Below are positions 39,966-49,099 of a stretch of DNA of 64,000 bases, piece after piece. The notes beneath the pieces were generated by a model that did no database searches, was not told where the DNA came from, and was given only the letters and a program-made list of their open reading frames with translations. The stretch covers positions 62,001-126,000 of the forward strand of contig DATGIL010000095.1 of NCBI GenBank assembly GCA_035295745.1, read 5' to 3'. The position numbers and the translations under genes are program-made. Positions within the stretch are counted from its first letter, which is position 1. Each line of letters opens with the position of its first letter. This stretch comes from JAIQFL01 sp035295745. Lineage in GTDB: Bacteria > Acidobacteriota > Terriglobia > Bryobacterales > Bryobacteraceae.

Positions 39966-41989
39966 TGCCTTTTCCGCGCTACTCGATGGATGACCTCAGA
40001 TTATCTCTCGCGCCAAACTCGCACACAGCGGAGGATCGCGCGAACGCGTACTTGCGTATGCATGAGCTGGCAGCAGAGGCGCTTCGAGGCGGAGCGCCCG
40101 GTGTGATTCTAGATGCAACTTACCAACCGGCGCAACAGCGTCACGCCTTGCAGGTATTGGCGGACCGGTCGGTAGCTGAACTGATCATCTTCGAGTGTAA
40201 AGTGGACCCAGACGTTGCAGTGGCGAGGTTCCTGAGTCGGGGAGAAGCTCATGCGGGTATCGACCTTTCCCCACAACGAGTATGGGATCTTGCGCACGAT
40301 TTCCCCTACTCGGAGGCAACCCCGATGGTCGACACATCTAAGAGCCCGATTGAGGATATAGTTGAATCGGTCGTTCGCAAGATCCGGTCGGCTAAGGGCC
40401 CCCAACAGAACCTCGAATCATGGATCTCTCGTGGAATTCCCGGCTCGCCAACTGTTACCGAGAGAATCCCTCCTTCCGACAACGCTGTCGAGCCAAAACT
40501 GTCCCCGAATTCGCGTGCACAGGCCAGATGGTGGCTCTGGGGAGGGCACTCGGTAGTCATCTTCAGTGTCTCTTGTACAGCATTTATCGTATTAATTTTT
40601 CTAAAGTTGCTATTGGAACGTTTGCCGTCGAAGCATTGGTTTCCGTGGATCGAGGCTGTCGGTTTGGAGGGCAAACCAACAGAATGGATCCCAGTGTGGA
40701 TCGGTATGGCGGCTTTAGCCGGCGGGCTCGGGTTCATCGTAGAGTTCTTCACTGGTAGTTCCAGGATCAAAGACGCAAAGGCAGTCTGCGCGGCAGGAAA
40801 GGCGCCCCGTCTGAACCTTAGAGAAGTGAGGGTTCCAGGCTCAGAGTTGGCCCGTCGATTCAAGAGGCGCTTCGGAAATGACGACCTGCGAGATGACAGA
40901 GAGAATGAGCGAATGCCCATAGCCGAGGTGCCACTCTGGTTTCTCGTAACTCCAAGAGCGCAGGGTTTCGATGTTCTTGTTCAACGTGCGCAAAAATCGG
41001 TGATTGACCACGAATTACTAATCGCGCGGTCGGCGGAATTCGGACTTGACTGGGCTGGCTTCTGTCGGTGGCGAACAGAGGAGCACAACAGGGAGCGCTA
41101 CACTCGCTCCAAAGAGATGCACGTTCGTGCGCTCGGTTTCGAAGATGGGGATCCGATCAGACTAACTGTATGCCAGGGAGACTATGACGCTCATTTTTGC
41201 ACCGAGCTTTCCGCGAACTTCGGCCATCCCGGCCGCCATGGATTTGAGATGCGCGACATACTTGAGGGTCCAGCTTGGCAAAAATGGGACCCCGAGAAAC
41301 GACACATTGACCTGAAATTGAGAGATCTTGCTTCCGCTGCGATCACTTATGAGATGTTAATCAGTGTCCAGGTCGCACTGACAACTTCTGATGGATATCT
41401 GGTTCTGCAACGCAGATCTAATCGCGTGCAAAGCGCGGCTGGGGGGGTAGCATCAAGTGGCGCTGGCGCAGCTAATTGGGGCGACTTCTGGGGTTGGCGT
41501 CGTCGCTTGAGGAGGGTAAGAATACCTGGGCGGCGTGTGCCGAACTTATCGCCGCTTTCGCTAGCTTGCAGTGCTCTCCGAGAGATATTCGAGGAGATCG
41601 GATGGGCACCCCAGGACGGAGATGATTTGTCTCGGCCATTTCTTGGTGCCGCGTTCAGCCTTCTCCGCGGCCGAGACCTTAATTTTTATTGCCATTTTCA
41701 TACCCGGCGAACATTCAAGTCGATCAGTGATGCATCGAACAAGGCGGATTACGCTTGGGAGGTTGCCCACCTGATTCCCATACCCGTCGAGGCGATCACT
41801 AGGGACGGACTTATCGACCCCACAATCAATTCGATTCTCGGAGACGCCCGCCATGTTCGTGGTCTGATCTATTGTCTTAGTAGGTCGGACAAGTTCGCGG
41901 CCATCCGTAGCGAATGCCCCAAAAATCGGACTCAGGAACCTTCCACGACAGTGACCAGCACTTGCGCCAGTCCGGCCAAGTCGCGCTGA
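39827..41989 (+). CDS. P-loop kinase - membrane - Nudix-like fusion protein
   Basis: The 720-residue protein has three parts. Residues 20-185 are a polynucleotide-kinase-like P-loop domain (AAA_33/zeta-toxin type): Walker A GPPCSGKTT at 27-35, PRYSMDDLRLSL as the substrate-binding Asp pair, and GVILDATYQPAQQRHAL, typical of this kinase group. Two membrane helices follow (about 238-265 and 288-308), then a soluble region of about 200 residues with no recognised family, and a C-terminal Nudix-like domain (about 509-680) with VQVALTTSDGYLVLQRR and the Nudix-box half REIFEEIGW at 585-593; the first half of the box is degenerate. Possibly a nucleotide-handling membrane effector. The ATG at 39827 is the best start (TTG 39794 and ATG 39851 are alternatives). 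DNA here is less GC-rich than the neighbours, next to a broken IS, suggesting acquisition. Confidence 0.7.
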   Translation: MAQRISCAMAIDDRVWRRAPIIVVLCGPPCSGKTTISKRLRDELWLMPFPRYSMDDLRLSLAPNSHTAEDRANAYLRMHELAAEALRGGAPGVILDATYQPAQQRHALQVLADRSVAELIIFECKVDPDVAVARFLSRGEAHAGIDLSPQRVWDLAHDFPYSEATPMVDTSKSPIEDIVESVVRKIRSAKGPQQNLESWISRGIPGSPTVTERIPPSDNAVEPKLSPNSRAQARWWLWGGHSVVIFSVSCTAFIVLIFLKLLLERLPSKHWFPWIEAVGLEGKPTEWIPVWIGMAALAGGLGFIVEFFTGSSRIKDAKAVCAAGKAPRLNLREVRVPGSELARRFKRRFGNDDLRDDRENERMPIAEVPLWFLVTPRAQGFDVLVQRAQKSVIDHELLIARSAEFGLDWAGFCRWRTEEHNRERYTRSKEMHVRALGFEDGDPIRLTVCQGDYDAHFCTELSANFGHPGRHGFEMRDILEGPAWQKWDPEKRHIDLKLRDLASAAITYEMLISVQVALTTSDGYLVLQRRSNRVQSAAGGVASSGAGAANWGDFWGWRRRLRRVRIPGRRVPNLSPLSLACSALREIFEEIGWAPQDGDDLSRPFLGAAFSLLRGRDLNFYCHFHTRRTFKSISDASNKADYAWEVAHLIPIPVEAITRDGLIDPTINSILGDARHVRGLIYCLSRSDKFAAIRSECPKNRTQEPSTTVTSTCASPAKSR

Positions 41990-42200
41990 CGTGGCCAGGC
42001 CCGGTCACGCCTAGAGGAACCGAAGTCGTCGTCGCCACCCTTATTTCAGCTGGTCTGGCGCCGGCCTGAGGCGAAGACTGACTGATCCGGTGAGTGACAT
42101 TACCTTCCTCACGAACGGTGCAGCGCCCACTCACAATATCACGTGCCCTCGCGCCAGTAGCGCAACTTGCCAAATGGCGAAGAAAAGGCGAATATGAGGT

Positions 42201-43163
42201 ATGGCACTCGTGGGTATCGCGCGTCTTGCGTCCCAGGGCGAATTGCTGGAAGCCAAACGCGCCGTTCAGTATTTCGAGATTCCCTCCCGCAGCATTCTGA
42301 ACCGCACCAAGCCGAACATGCCGTTCCAGTGGACCATCAATCCCTATCGCGGCTGTGAATTCGGGTGCAAATACTGCTACGCGCGGTACACCCATGAATT
42401 CATGGAGATGACCGCCACCGATTTCGAGGACAAGATCTACGCCAAAACAGCCGCCGCGCACCTGCTACGCCAGGAATTAGGCCGCATCGATCGCAAGGAA
42501 CACATCGCCGTCGGCACTGCCACGGATCCGTATCAACCCGCCGAGCGGCGATTCGGACGAACCCGCTCGATCCTCGAAGTTTTCCTCAAAGAGCGCGGCC
42601 GGTTCCTGGGGATCACCACAAAATCGGACCTCGTGCTTCGTGATGTGGATCTCTTGAAGGAGATCTCCCGGTCCAACGTCGTCGGCATCAACATGACGAT
42701 TACCACCCTCGATGAGAAGCTTGCCCGCCTGCTCGAACCCCGCGCACCGCGACCGCGTCTTCGCCTCGACGCCGTCGAACGGCTGAGCCACGCGGGAATC
42801 TGCGTGAGCGTCTTTCCCAACCCCATCATGCCGGGACTCACCGATGGCGAGCGGCAGTTGGACCGTTTGGCCAAAGCGGCGCGTGACGCGGGAGCGCTGT
42901 CGTTCGGCGGGGGGCCTCTGTTCCTCATGCCGAGTGCGCAGAAGGTCTTCTTGCCGTTTCTCGAGAAGGAGTTTCCAAAACTCGCACCGCGCTATCGCGA
43001 AGCGTACGAGAAGAGCGCATACCTAAGCAGGGCCTACAAAGAGACTCTGCAACAGCGTGTTGGTCAGATTCGGGACCGTTACGGCCTCGCCTCGGGCCCC
43101 ATCGAGTATCGGCCGGAACTGTGGGCCGGAGACGAACAGGGAGAATTGTTTCCGCTCCTCTAG
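42201..43163 (+). CDS. radical SAM protein (spore photoproduct lyase-like group)
   Basis: This 320-residue enzyme binds a [4Fe-4S] cluster through CEFGCKYCYAR (C-x3-C-x2-C), preceded by FQWTINPYRGC, the signature of the PA0069/Rv2578c radical SAM group. HIAVGTATDPYQPAERRFG and GINMTITTLDEKLARLLEPRAPRP are further family blocks. The reaction of this subgroup is unknown. There is no accessory gene. Its last 4 bases overlap the convergent HGV-repeat gene. Confidence 0.85.
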   Translation: MALVGIARLASQGELLEAKRAVQYFEIPSRSILNRTKPNMPFQWTINPYRGCEFGCKYCYARYTHEFMEMTATDFEDKIYAKTAAAHLLRQELGRIDRKEHIAVGTATDPYQPAERRFGRTRSILEVFLKERGRFLGITTKSDLVLRDVDLLKEISRSNVVGINMTITTLDEKLARLLEPRAPRPRLRLDAVERLSHAGICVSVFPNPIMPGLTDGERQLDRLAKAARDAGALSFGGGPLFLMPSAQKVFLPFLEKEFPKLAPRYREAYEKSAYLSRAYKETLQQRVGQIRDRYGLASGPIEYRPELWAGDEQGELFPLL

Positions 43164-44269
43164 TCCACTCCATGAACGCGCAGCTTTTCGATTTGCGACG
43201 CGCTCAAGTTGCGCATTCCCGAATCCCGCAGTCGCCGTAAATAGCCGCCATCCACGCCGTGGACCCTTAACTCGATCATCTCCTGCGGAGTGAAGTTGTA
43301 CCCGAGATCTTTGCAGTCCCGAATGAAATCGATCGATACTCCGTGAATCGTGAGGTCGGTGATTTCGCTCGCGATTAATCCGCCGTACCCCGCGTCCTTC
43401 AATCCCTTCAGGTAGGCCGTCGAGACCCCGTGGATCCGCAGTTGCACCAGATCGTCTGCGCGCGGCTGCAGACCGTACGTCTTCAGATCGCGGAGGTAAT
43501 CCGAATTGATGCCATGCATGCCCAGTTCGGCGATCTTGCTCGACGGCAAGTCGTATCCCGCCGCCTTCAGTTCTCCGACGAATTCGCTTGAAACCCCGTG
43601 GATTCGCAACTCCACGATATCGTGCGAATTCAAGTTGTAGCCGAAGGCCTTAAGGTCGCGCAAGTAGCTGCTGGTCACACCGTGGATTCGCAAATCGATA
43701 TAATCCTGCGCCGAAAAACTGCGATAGCCGTCGTGTGCCGCGCTGCGGATATAGTCGAGCGTCACACCGTGGACCCGCAGGTCGATGAGCTGTTGGGTGG
43801 AGGCTTGCAAGCCGCCTTCGCGCACACCTCGCGCAAACTCCAGGCTCACATCGGTGAGCACCATACTGAAAATCTGCTCTTCGCCAGGCGTCTCGTAGCC
43901 CAGCGATCGCAATTCCGACACATACCGATGGTCGGGCTCGAACTCGAAAGTGCCCGAGCCGCGATTCCAGGAGAAGTCGCCTTGACACACCAGCCGTCCG
44001 GCATCGTGAATGTACTCGAACTTCGCCGGGCCTCCGCGTTCGATGGTGTTGCGCGAGAGGCCCTGGAAGTTAGCGAACCGCACGTCGGTGCTCGTCGACC
44101 AGGTATTTCCGTCCCGTGAACGCTGCACAGTGAAATGCACCATGCCCGGTGCATCACTCAGCTTGATCTTCCAAGTCTGTCCCTGGTGTTGCGATACCTG
44201 TCCCGTAGCGATGAGCACCGCCGCCAGGGCGCCGCCCGCGATTACTGTTGCGACTGTTTTGTAAGTCAT
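43160..44269 (-). CDS. HGV-repeat membrane-anchored/secreted protein
   Basis: This 369-residue protein has an N-terminal membrane or signal segment (TVATVIAGGALAAVLIATG), a beta-rich domain at about 30-120 (WKIKLSDAPGMVHFTVQRS) and then eight copies of a 28-29 residue repeat. Anchors HGV/HGI fall at residues 167, 196, 224, 252, 280, 309, 337 and 366, with a pattern like LRIHGVTSSYLRDLKAFGY. Each unit looks like a helical hairpin, so the repeats could form a solenoid. The same repeat, more diverged, forms the C-terminus of the M56 protein encoded 2 bases upstream, suggesting the two proteins interact or share a ligand. Family name not known to me. Confidence 0.75.
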   Translation of the reverse strand: MTYKTVATVIAGGALAAVLIATGQVSQHQGQTWKIKLSDAPGMVHFTVQRSRDGNTWSTSTDVRFANFQGLSRNTIERGGPAKFEYIHDAGRLVCQGDFSWNRGSGTFEFEPDHRYVSELRSLGYETPGEEQIFSMVLTDVSLEFARGVREGGLQASTQQLIDLRVHGVTLDYIRSAAHDGYRSFSAQDYIDLRIHGVTSSYLRDLKAFGYNLNSHDIVELRIHGVSSEFVGELKAAGYDLPSSKIAELGMHGINSDYLRDLKTYGLQPRADDLVQLRIHGVSTAYLKGLKDAGYGGLIASEITDLTIHGVSIDFIRDCKDLGYNFTPQEMIELRVHGVDGGYLRRLRDSGMRNLSASQIEKLRVHGVD

Positions 44270-44271
44270 GG

Positions 44272-46251
44272 TCAGAGGACTCCCGCCAATCTCAGCTTGA
44301 TCACTTGTTTGAGCGTCAGATTCGGCCCATATTGCCGTGCCTGCTCGATATTACGTGCGGACAAGCCGGAGGTAAACGCCTCCACTATCTCGGCCGGGGC
44401 CGCGCTGACGAATCCGGCATCCTTCAGGGCGCGGAACAGATCGATTCGCAAACCAAACTGAGAGAATTGCAACGCCTGCTTGGCGGTGTAGGGGCCGAAA
44501 CCAAGCGCGTGGATCTCCTGAATCAATTCAGGCCGGACGCCGTGGGTCGCCAATTCCGTGACGTCCTGCAGCGTGACGTCCTTCAGTCCCGCCTCTTTGA
44601 TCTTTCGAACATATTCCGGAGCGATGCCGCGATGGCTCACCTCGATGAGTTCCTTAGGCGACAGCTTCCCCCATCCGGATTGGTTCATACCGAGCAGGAA
44701 CTGCCCCGTCACACCGGCGAATTTTAAATCGATGATCTCGTCGACTGAGAGATTGCCGTAGCCTGCTGCGACCAGATCGGCGAGGAACGATCCACTGGAT
44801 GATCCGGCGATCGCGGGCGGCGGAGTCGCGCGTGGGAAGGACTGGACCTCACTTTGCAATGCCACGATCTGCTCCTGGATCCTCACCATGTCGGGATGTC
44901 GCGGACTGTAGCGCTGTGCAAGCTCCGCGCGGCGAGTCTCCAGTTGCACCATCTGTTGGACGATCCGCTGCTGCCGGCTGTAAAGAGCCTCTGGCGGTCC
45001 GGGCGTAGGTGCTAGCGCTGGCGCAGATTCCGCACTCGGCGCCGGCACGGCTTGAGGCGCCGGCGTCGCAGCAAACGCGGCAGGTGTCGGAGCAACCGAG
45101 GGAGCCGGAGTGGCCTGGTCCGCGGGCGTTGCCGGTGGCGCCGCCGGCGCGGGGAGAGGCTCCGGCGCGAACACCAGCCATTGTGGCGTCTGGGCGCCGG
45201 CGACCGCCAGGGCCAGCAGCAGCGATGCGCACAGCACCAGTCGAGACATCGAGACCTTCGCTCCGGCCTCTCCGCGACGCTGCAACAGCATCTGAATGCG
45301 CTCACCCAAATGCGATGACCGCTGGGCCATACCCGATGCCAGGACCATCCTGCGCCGCGTCAAGCAGATTTCGAAAAGGCGCGCCAGACTCGCCGCATAG
45401 GGACGCGCTTCTCCCGTCATCGAGACCACCCAATCGTCGCAGGCCATCTCGCGTTCGCGCTCTATTTGCCGCAGGACCCATGCCGCCACCGGATGCAGGC
45501 AAAGCACGGCTCCGATCAACCGGGCATACAGGTTCGACCAATCATCCTGGCGCGCTACGTGTGCCAGTTCGTGCAGCAGGACGTGATCCAGTTCCGGCTC
45601 CTGAAACTGATCGAGCAGCGGCGCCGGGAGAATCACTGCGGGCTGCCGGAAACCGACCGCCATCGGCGAGACAATCTCGCTCGAGATTAAAAGCTGCGCG
45701 GGTCGATGCACGCCACAAGACAACCTCCAGGCATCGAAGTTGCGCCGCAATTCCGGAGAACCGCGCCGGGCCCGCCGTTTGAGGTGGCGAAGATGCCCAT
45801 AGCTCCACACCACGCGGCTCAACTGGAGGACCATCGCCACCGCCCAAAGTCCTGCGATCCAGATTGGCCAGCCTCGGGCCGGCAAGCGTACGGGCCCCTC
45901 GGAACTCGCGACGGGAACGGGCCGCACAGAGGCCGCGGGAGTGGCGGCTGGCCGATCCCTATCCGGTTCCGGGCTTGCCTGCAACTTGAGTGGCTCTCCC
46001 CGCACGGCGAGCGGTGCGGGCGCAGTCAGAGCCTGCCATCGCGCCATGATCAGAGGAGTCGCGGGCAACAGCATAATCGCCGCGAGCACCACCCACCACA
46101 GCAAGTGGCGGGTAGCCGCGTTGAGGCGTGTAGTAAAGCGCATTCCCGCCCACGCCGCCGCTGCCAGTGCAGCCGACTGCCACAGGCAGTTGAGTACGGC
46201 AGCCAGGACCGCACCAGATACCTGATTCACCACCTCGAGCGCTCCGCTCAT
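44272..46251 (-). CDS. BlaR1/MecR1-like M56 metallopeptidase with HGV-type repeats
   Basis: This 659-residue membrane protein has an N-terminal four-helix membrane part and an M56 zinc protease domain with HELAH at 227-231 and the third ligand in EREMACDD (Glu268). After another helix (LVLCASLLLALAVAGAQTPQ) comes an Ala/Pro-rich linker of about 70 residues, a short charged coiled coil (VQLETRRAELAQRYSPRH) and about six diverged repeats (HRGIAPEYVRKIKEAGL, THGVRPELIQEIHALGF and others) to the end. The penicillin-binding sensor of true BlaR1 is absent and replaced by these repeats. Family members cleave or trigger loss of the BlaI repressor on signal. Start overlaps the blaI stop as ATGA. Confidence 0.82.
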   Translation of the reverse strand: MSGALEVVNQVSGAVLAAVLNCLWQSAALAAAAWAGMRFTTRLNAATRHLLWWVVLAAIMLLPATPLIMARWQALTAPAPLAVRGEPLKLQASPEPDRDRPAATPAASVRPVPVASSEGPVRLPARGWPIWIAGLWAVAMVLQLSRVVWSYGHLRHLKRRARRGSPELRRNFDAWRLSCGVHRPAQLLISSEIVSPMAVGFRQPAVILPAPLLDQFQEPELDHVLLHELAHVARQDDWSNLYARLIGAVLCLHPVAAWVLRQIEREREMACDDWVVSMTGEARPYAASLARLFEICLTRRRMVLASGMAQRSSHLGERIQMLLQRRGEAGAKVSMSRLVLCASLLLALAVAGAQTPQWLVFAPEPLPAPAAPPATPADQATPAPSVAPTPAAFAATPAPQAVPAPSAESAPALAPTPGPPEALYSRQQRIVQQMVQLETRRAELAQRYSPRHPDMVRIQEQIVALQSEVQSFPRATPPPAIAGSSSGSFLADLVAAGYGNLSVDEIIDLKFAGVTGQFLLGMNQSGWGKLSPKELIEVSHRGIAPEYVRKIKEAGLKDVTLQDVTELATHGVRPELIQEIHALGFGPYTAKQALQFSQFGLRIDLFRALKDAGFVSAAPAEIVEAFTSGLSARNIEQARQYGPNLTLKQVIKLRLAGVL

Positions 46252-46634
46252 TTTCCTTCCTCCGTGATCAGATTACGGATTCGTTGCAGCTCTCGTTCGT
46301 CCAATTCCTCGTCTTCCAGCAAGTTGAGCACGAGCAATTCGGGGGAGTTCCGGAAGAAGCGGCTCACCAGGTAGCGAACGGCGTTTCGCCCCGCTTCGTC
46401 GCGCCCCACCACGGCGCTGTACACAAATGCCCGCGCCTCTTCCGGCTTGGTGTGCCGCAAATATCCCTTCTCCTCCAGGATCCGCAGCGTGGTAAGGACC
46501 GAATTGTAGGCCAGCCCGAGTTCCTTCGGCAGAGCCTCGGCAACTTCGGCCACGGTCGCCGATCCCTTCTCCCAAATCACGTCCATGAGGCGAAGTTCGG
46601 CTTCTGTGAGGTTGGCGGATTTTTTTCGTGGCAC
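46248..46634 (-). CDS. blaI: BlaI/MecI-family repressor
   Basis: This 128-residue winged-helix repressor reads LTEAELRLMDVIWEKGSATVAEVAEAL at the start, YNSVLTTLRILEEKGYLRH as the recognition helix and wing, and a helical dimerisation tail (LNLLEDEELDERELQRIRNLI). In relatives the M56 partner relieves repression by proteolysis; here the partner is encoded directly downstream with a 4-base overlap. AAGGAGCG lies 9 nt before the ATG. Its promoter is at 46670-46698. Confidence 0.88.
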   Translation of the reverse strand: MPRKKSANLTEAELRLMDVIWEKGSATVAEVAEALPKELGLAYNSVLTTLRILEEKGYLRHTKPEEARAFVYSAVVGRDEAGRNAVRYLVSRFFRNSPELLVLNLLEDEELDERELQRIRNLITEEGK

Positions 46635-46669
46635 TTTGGCAACGCTCCTTCAACTAAGGAATTAAGAGC

Positions 46670-46729
46670 ATTGTGCCGCGAACTCGACGCGGTGTCAACT
46701 ATAAATTTAAGAGATTATAAATTGAGAGA
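46670..46729 (-). promoter_or_regulatory. blaI operon promoter with AT-rich upstream repeat
   Basis: On the minus strand TTGACA (46698-46693), 17-base spacer, CACAAT (46675-46670). Directly upstream, TATAAATTTAAGAGA (46700-46714) and TATAAATTGAGAGA (46716-46729, plus-strand reading) form a direct repeat that could be an UP element or a regulator site in otherwise GC-rich DNA. Confidence 0.6.
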
Positions 46730-46740
46730 ATCTGCGGGCC

Positions 46741-49005
46741 CTATCGACCGGCGGGACGAAACACCAGCGTGCTGTCCGCCACCACCTCGCGGAACTGCAT
46801 CGGGAAGCTCCGTCCATTGTAATAATCCAGCCACTCATCCTTATAATGTGCGGTGAATGGCACACCGGACTGCCCAATCTGCACATTCAGCAGCGACCGA
46901 TCCCAATCGGACAAGTCCGCATCCATCCGCATCGAGGGCGCCAGCGTCCTCGTGGTCTGCTTCACCGTGGTGCTCGATCCGCTCATCGGCACGGTGCCGA
47001 CATCGAAATACGACATGATCCACGGCCCCACCAGCGGCACATAACGCAATAGCGGGTCCAACCCTGGATGCAGAATGGGATGGTTAATGGTGACCCGCAT
47101 CCACGCGCCGTACTTCCAGTGCCGCAGGTCCCGCCCTTGTATGCGAGTTCCTTCTTCCACCGCGTCCGCGAGAGTCCGCAGCAGCAGCGAGTCGTAATCG
47201 TCGAACCACCCGGCCGGCCGATCGCGCAGCAGTTGCTCCAGCACGACGGGCGACATCGAAAACTCGTATGTCCCGCCCTTGCCCGGCGCGGCTCTCTCGG
47301 CCACCGACGACCGCAGGTGCTGATACGCCAGCATGATGAGAAAAGGCGCGGCCTGGTCGGCCTGCATCTGGCCATTCCATTCGCTTAACATAGCGACGGC
47401 CGGATCCAGTCCGGGGTTCGATGCGTTGCGCTTGCGATACGCAGCCACAATCTGGTTCGCCAGAAATCGATTGAACTCGGAGGTAATGTCGGTTTGGACC
47501 GGCAGCAGATCGGGCGCGCGCCATCCGTCGTGCGCCGAGAGCAGGTCACGAATCCGGTGTGCACGATAAGGCGGTGCGAAATTTCCGTTAATCGGGTACG
47601 GGAAATCTGCCGGGAAAGGATTCTGATTCGCGGTCACAATGAGTCCGCTCGCGGGGTTGTAGACCGATGGCATTTCATCGAAGGGAATGAAGCCATCCCA
47701 ATCGAATTCGCCGGAAGCGCCATTCACCGGTACGTCCCCCGAGTAGCCCCGGCGCTTCGGCAATTTACCTGCGGCGTGGTACCCGATGTTCCCGTCCACG
47801 TCGGCGTAAACGAAGTTCGACCCGGGACCCGGAAAGCGCGACAGCGCGGCAGTGAACTGTTCCCAATTCTGTGCCCGATTGATATCGAGAATCGGGAATT
47901 GCACGACGCCCGGTACCGCCACCGACCACCGCAACGCCATGCGATCGGCGCCCTCGCTTGCGAATAACTGCCCATGCCGCGTCACCCAAGTGGTGACCTC
48001 GACTGGAGCTTGGCCCTTCACCCGGATCACTTCGCGCTCGGGACGTGCCTGTTCCACATGTCCTTGAAATTCGTAGCGCCCGGTTCGTTCGTCGATCTTC
48101 TCGATATACAAGTCCTGCACATCGAACTGCAGGTTGGTGATGCCCCACGCGATCCGCTGATTGTGACCCACGATCACGCCAGGCGTGCCGGGCAGCGTGA
48201 CTCCCGATACGTCCAGTCCGGGAGCTTCGAGGTGCGCCATGTACCAGATTCCCGGCATCGAATACGCCAGGTGCATGTCGTTCGAGAGCAGCGGCTTGCC
48301 CGAGGCCGTGTGGCGCCCTGCGATGGCCCACGCGTTCGAGCCCGGCTGTACATCGCTTCCCGATCGGACCGGAAACAGATAGTTCACCTTGTCAGCATCG
48401 CCATCGGCGAGCATGTTGCGCTTGTTCAGTTCGTCTCGCCAGTTGGTCGTGAGGTCACGAAACATGTGCAAACAGATAAGCAAAGAATCCACCACGCTCC
48501 ATGGCAGGGGCTGGTACCGGAGCAGCGTAAACTCCAGCGGCAGAGATCCGCGATGAGTCGCGATGAAAGCATTCACACCGCGAACATAGGCGGCAAAGGC
48601 GGCCCTGTCTCCCGCTGGCAAGGTGATGTAGGCCTCTTCGGCAATGCGCCGCAAGCGCAGCCGCCGAGATTCCTTGTCGGATTCAAGTGCCGCCGGCCCC
48701 ACAATCTCCGCCAGGTCGCCGCCATCCAGCCGGCGTAACACGTCCATCTGCCACAAACGATCCTGCGCCGTTAAGTATCCCTGCGTGTAGAGCGCATCTT
48801 CCAGGTTCTCCGCGCGAATGTGCGGCACACCCAGCCGATCGAAGGCCACGTTCACCGGAGCCGAAACCGCGGCATCCAGGGAGCCCGATCTCTGCGGCCG
48901 GGGCCGCCAAAGGAACCAATAGAAGATGCCGGCAGCCACCAAAATCACGAGTGCGATGATTGAGTTTACATACCTGAAGGCGCGGGCTAAAGGCGATTGA
49001 GTCAT
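46741..49005 (-). CDS. penicillin acylase-family N-terminal nucleophile hydrolase
   Basis: This 754-residue precursor has an N-terminal membrane anchor (IIALVILVAAGIFYWFLW) and the penicillin/AHL-acylase layout: VNVAFDRLGVPHIRAENLEDALYTQGYLTAQDRLWQMD in the alpha subunit, a spacer, and autocleavage at Gly222-Ser223 in QPGSNAWAIAGRH, making Ser223 the catalytic N-terminal nucleophile. GHNQRIAWGITN and WNGQM follow in the beta subunit. Substrates may be beta-lactams, acyl-homoserine lactones or other N-acyl amides. It lies upstream of blaI on the same strand; a stop-to-start gap of 106 bases with its own promoter separates them. TATGAT at 49030-49025 (minus) is a likely -10. Confidence 0.88.
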   Translation of the reverse strand: MTQSPLARAFRYVNSIIALVILVAAGIFYWFLWRPRPQRSGSLDAAVSAPVNVAFDRLGVPHIRAENLEDALYTQGYLTAQDRLWQMDVLRRLDGGDLAEIVGPAALESDKESRRLRLRRIAEEAYITLPAGDRAAFAAYVRGVNAFIATHRGSLPLEFTLLRYQPLPWSVVDSLLICLHMFRDLTTNWRDELNKRNMLADGDADKVNYLFPVRSGSDVQPGSNAWAIAGRHTASGKPLLSNDMHLAYSMPGIWYMAHLEAPGLDVSGVTLPGTPGVIVGHNQRIAWGITNLQFDVQDLYIEKIDERTGRYEFQGHVEQARPEREVIRVKGQAPVEVTTWVTRHGQLFASEGADRMALRWSVAVPGVVQFPILDINRAQNWEQFTAALSRFPGPGSNFVYADVDGNIGYHAAGKLPKRRGYSGDVPVNGASGEFDWDGFIPFDEMPSVYNPASGLIVTANQNPFPADFPYPINGNFAPPYRAHRIRDLLSAHDGWRAPDLLPVQTDITSEFNRFLANQIVAAYRKRNASNPGLDPAVAMLSEWNGQMQADQAAPFLIMLAYQHLRSSVAERAAPGKGGTYEFSMSPVVLEQLLRDRPAGWFDDYDSLLLRTLADAVEEGTRIQGRDLRHWKYGAWMRVTINHPILHPGLDPLLRYVPLVGPWIMSYFDVGTVPMSGSSTTVKQTTRTLAPSMRMDADLSDWDRSLLNVQIGQSGVPFTAHYKDEWLDYYNGRSFPMQFREVVADSTLVFRPAGR

Positions 49006-49087
49006 CGAGGAGACGTAAACTCAATCATAGCGGGAAGCGAAAGTTAAAAAGAGGTGAAAAGCGCTGGCGGACGGCACCTTTTTCGCA

Positions 49088-49093
49088 TATAAT
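49088..49093 (+). promoter_or_regulatory. -10 box of a possible small RNA
   Basis: TATAAT with a weak -35 TGGCGG (49065-49070, 17-base spacer). It predicts transcription from about 49100, through the hairpins that follow. Confidence 0.4.
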
Positions 49094-49099
49094 CGGGTG

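Noticed and set aside
41877..42461. 194-residue minus-strand frame
   Set aside because: It is antisense to the radical SAM start, including its FeS motif region, and has no domain features.
44272..46634. Beta-lactam resistance sensor (true BlaR1) with acylase as resistance gene
   Set aside because: The penicillin-binding sensor domain is absent and no beta-lactamase is encoded; the adjacent penicillin-acylase-family gene has its own promoter and unknown substrate.
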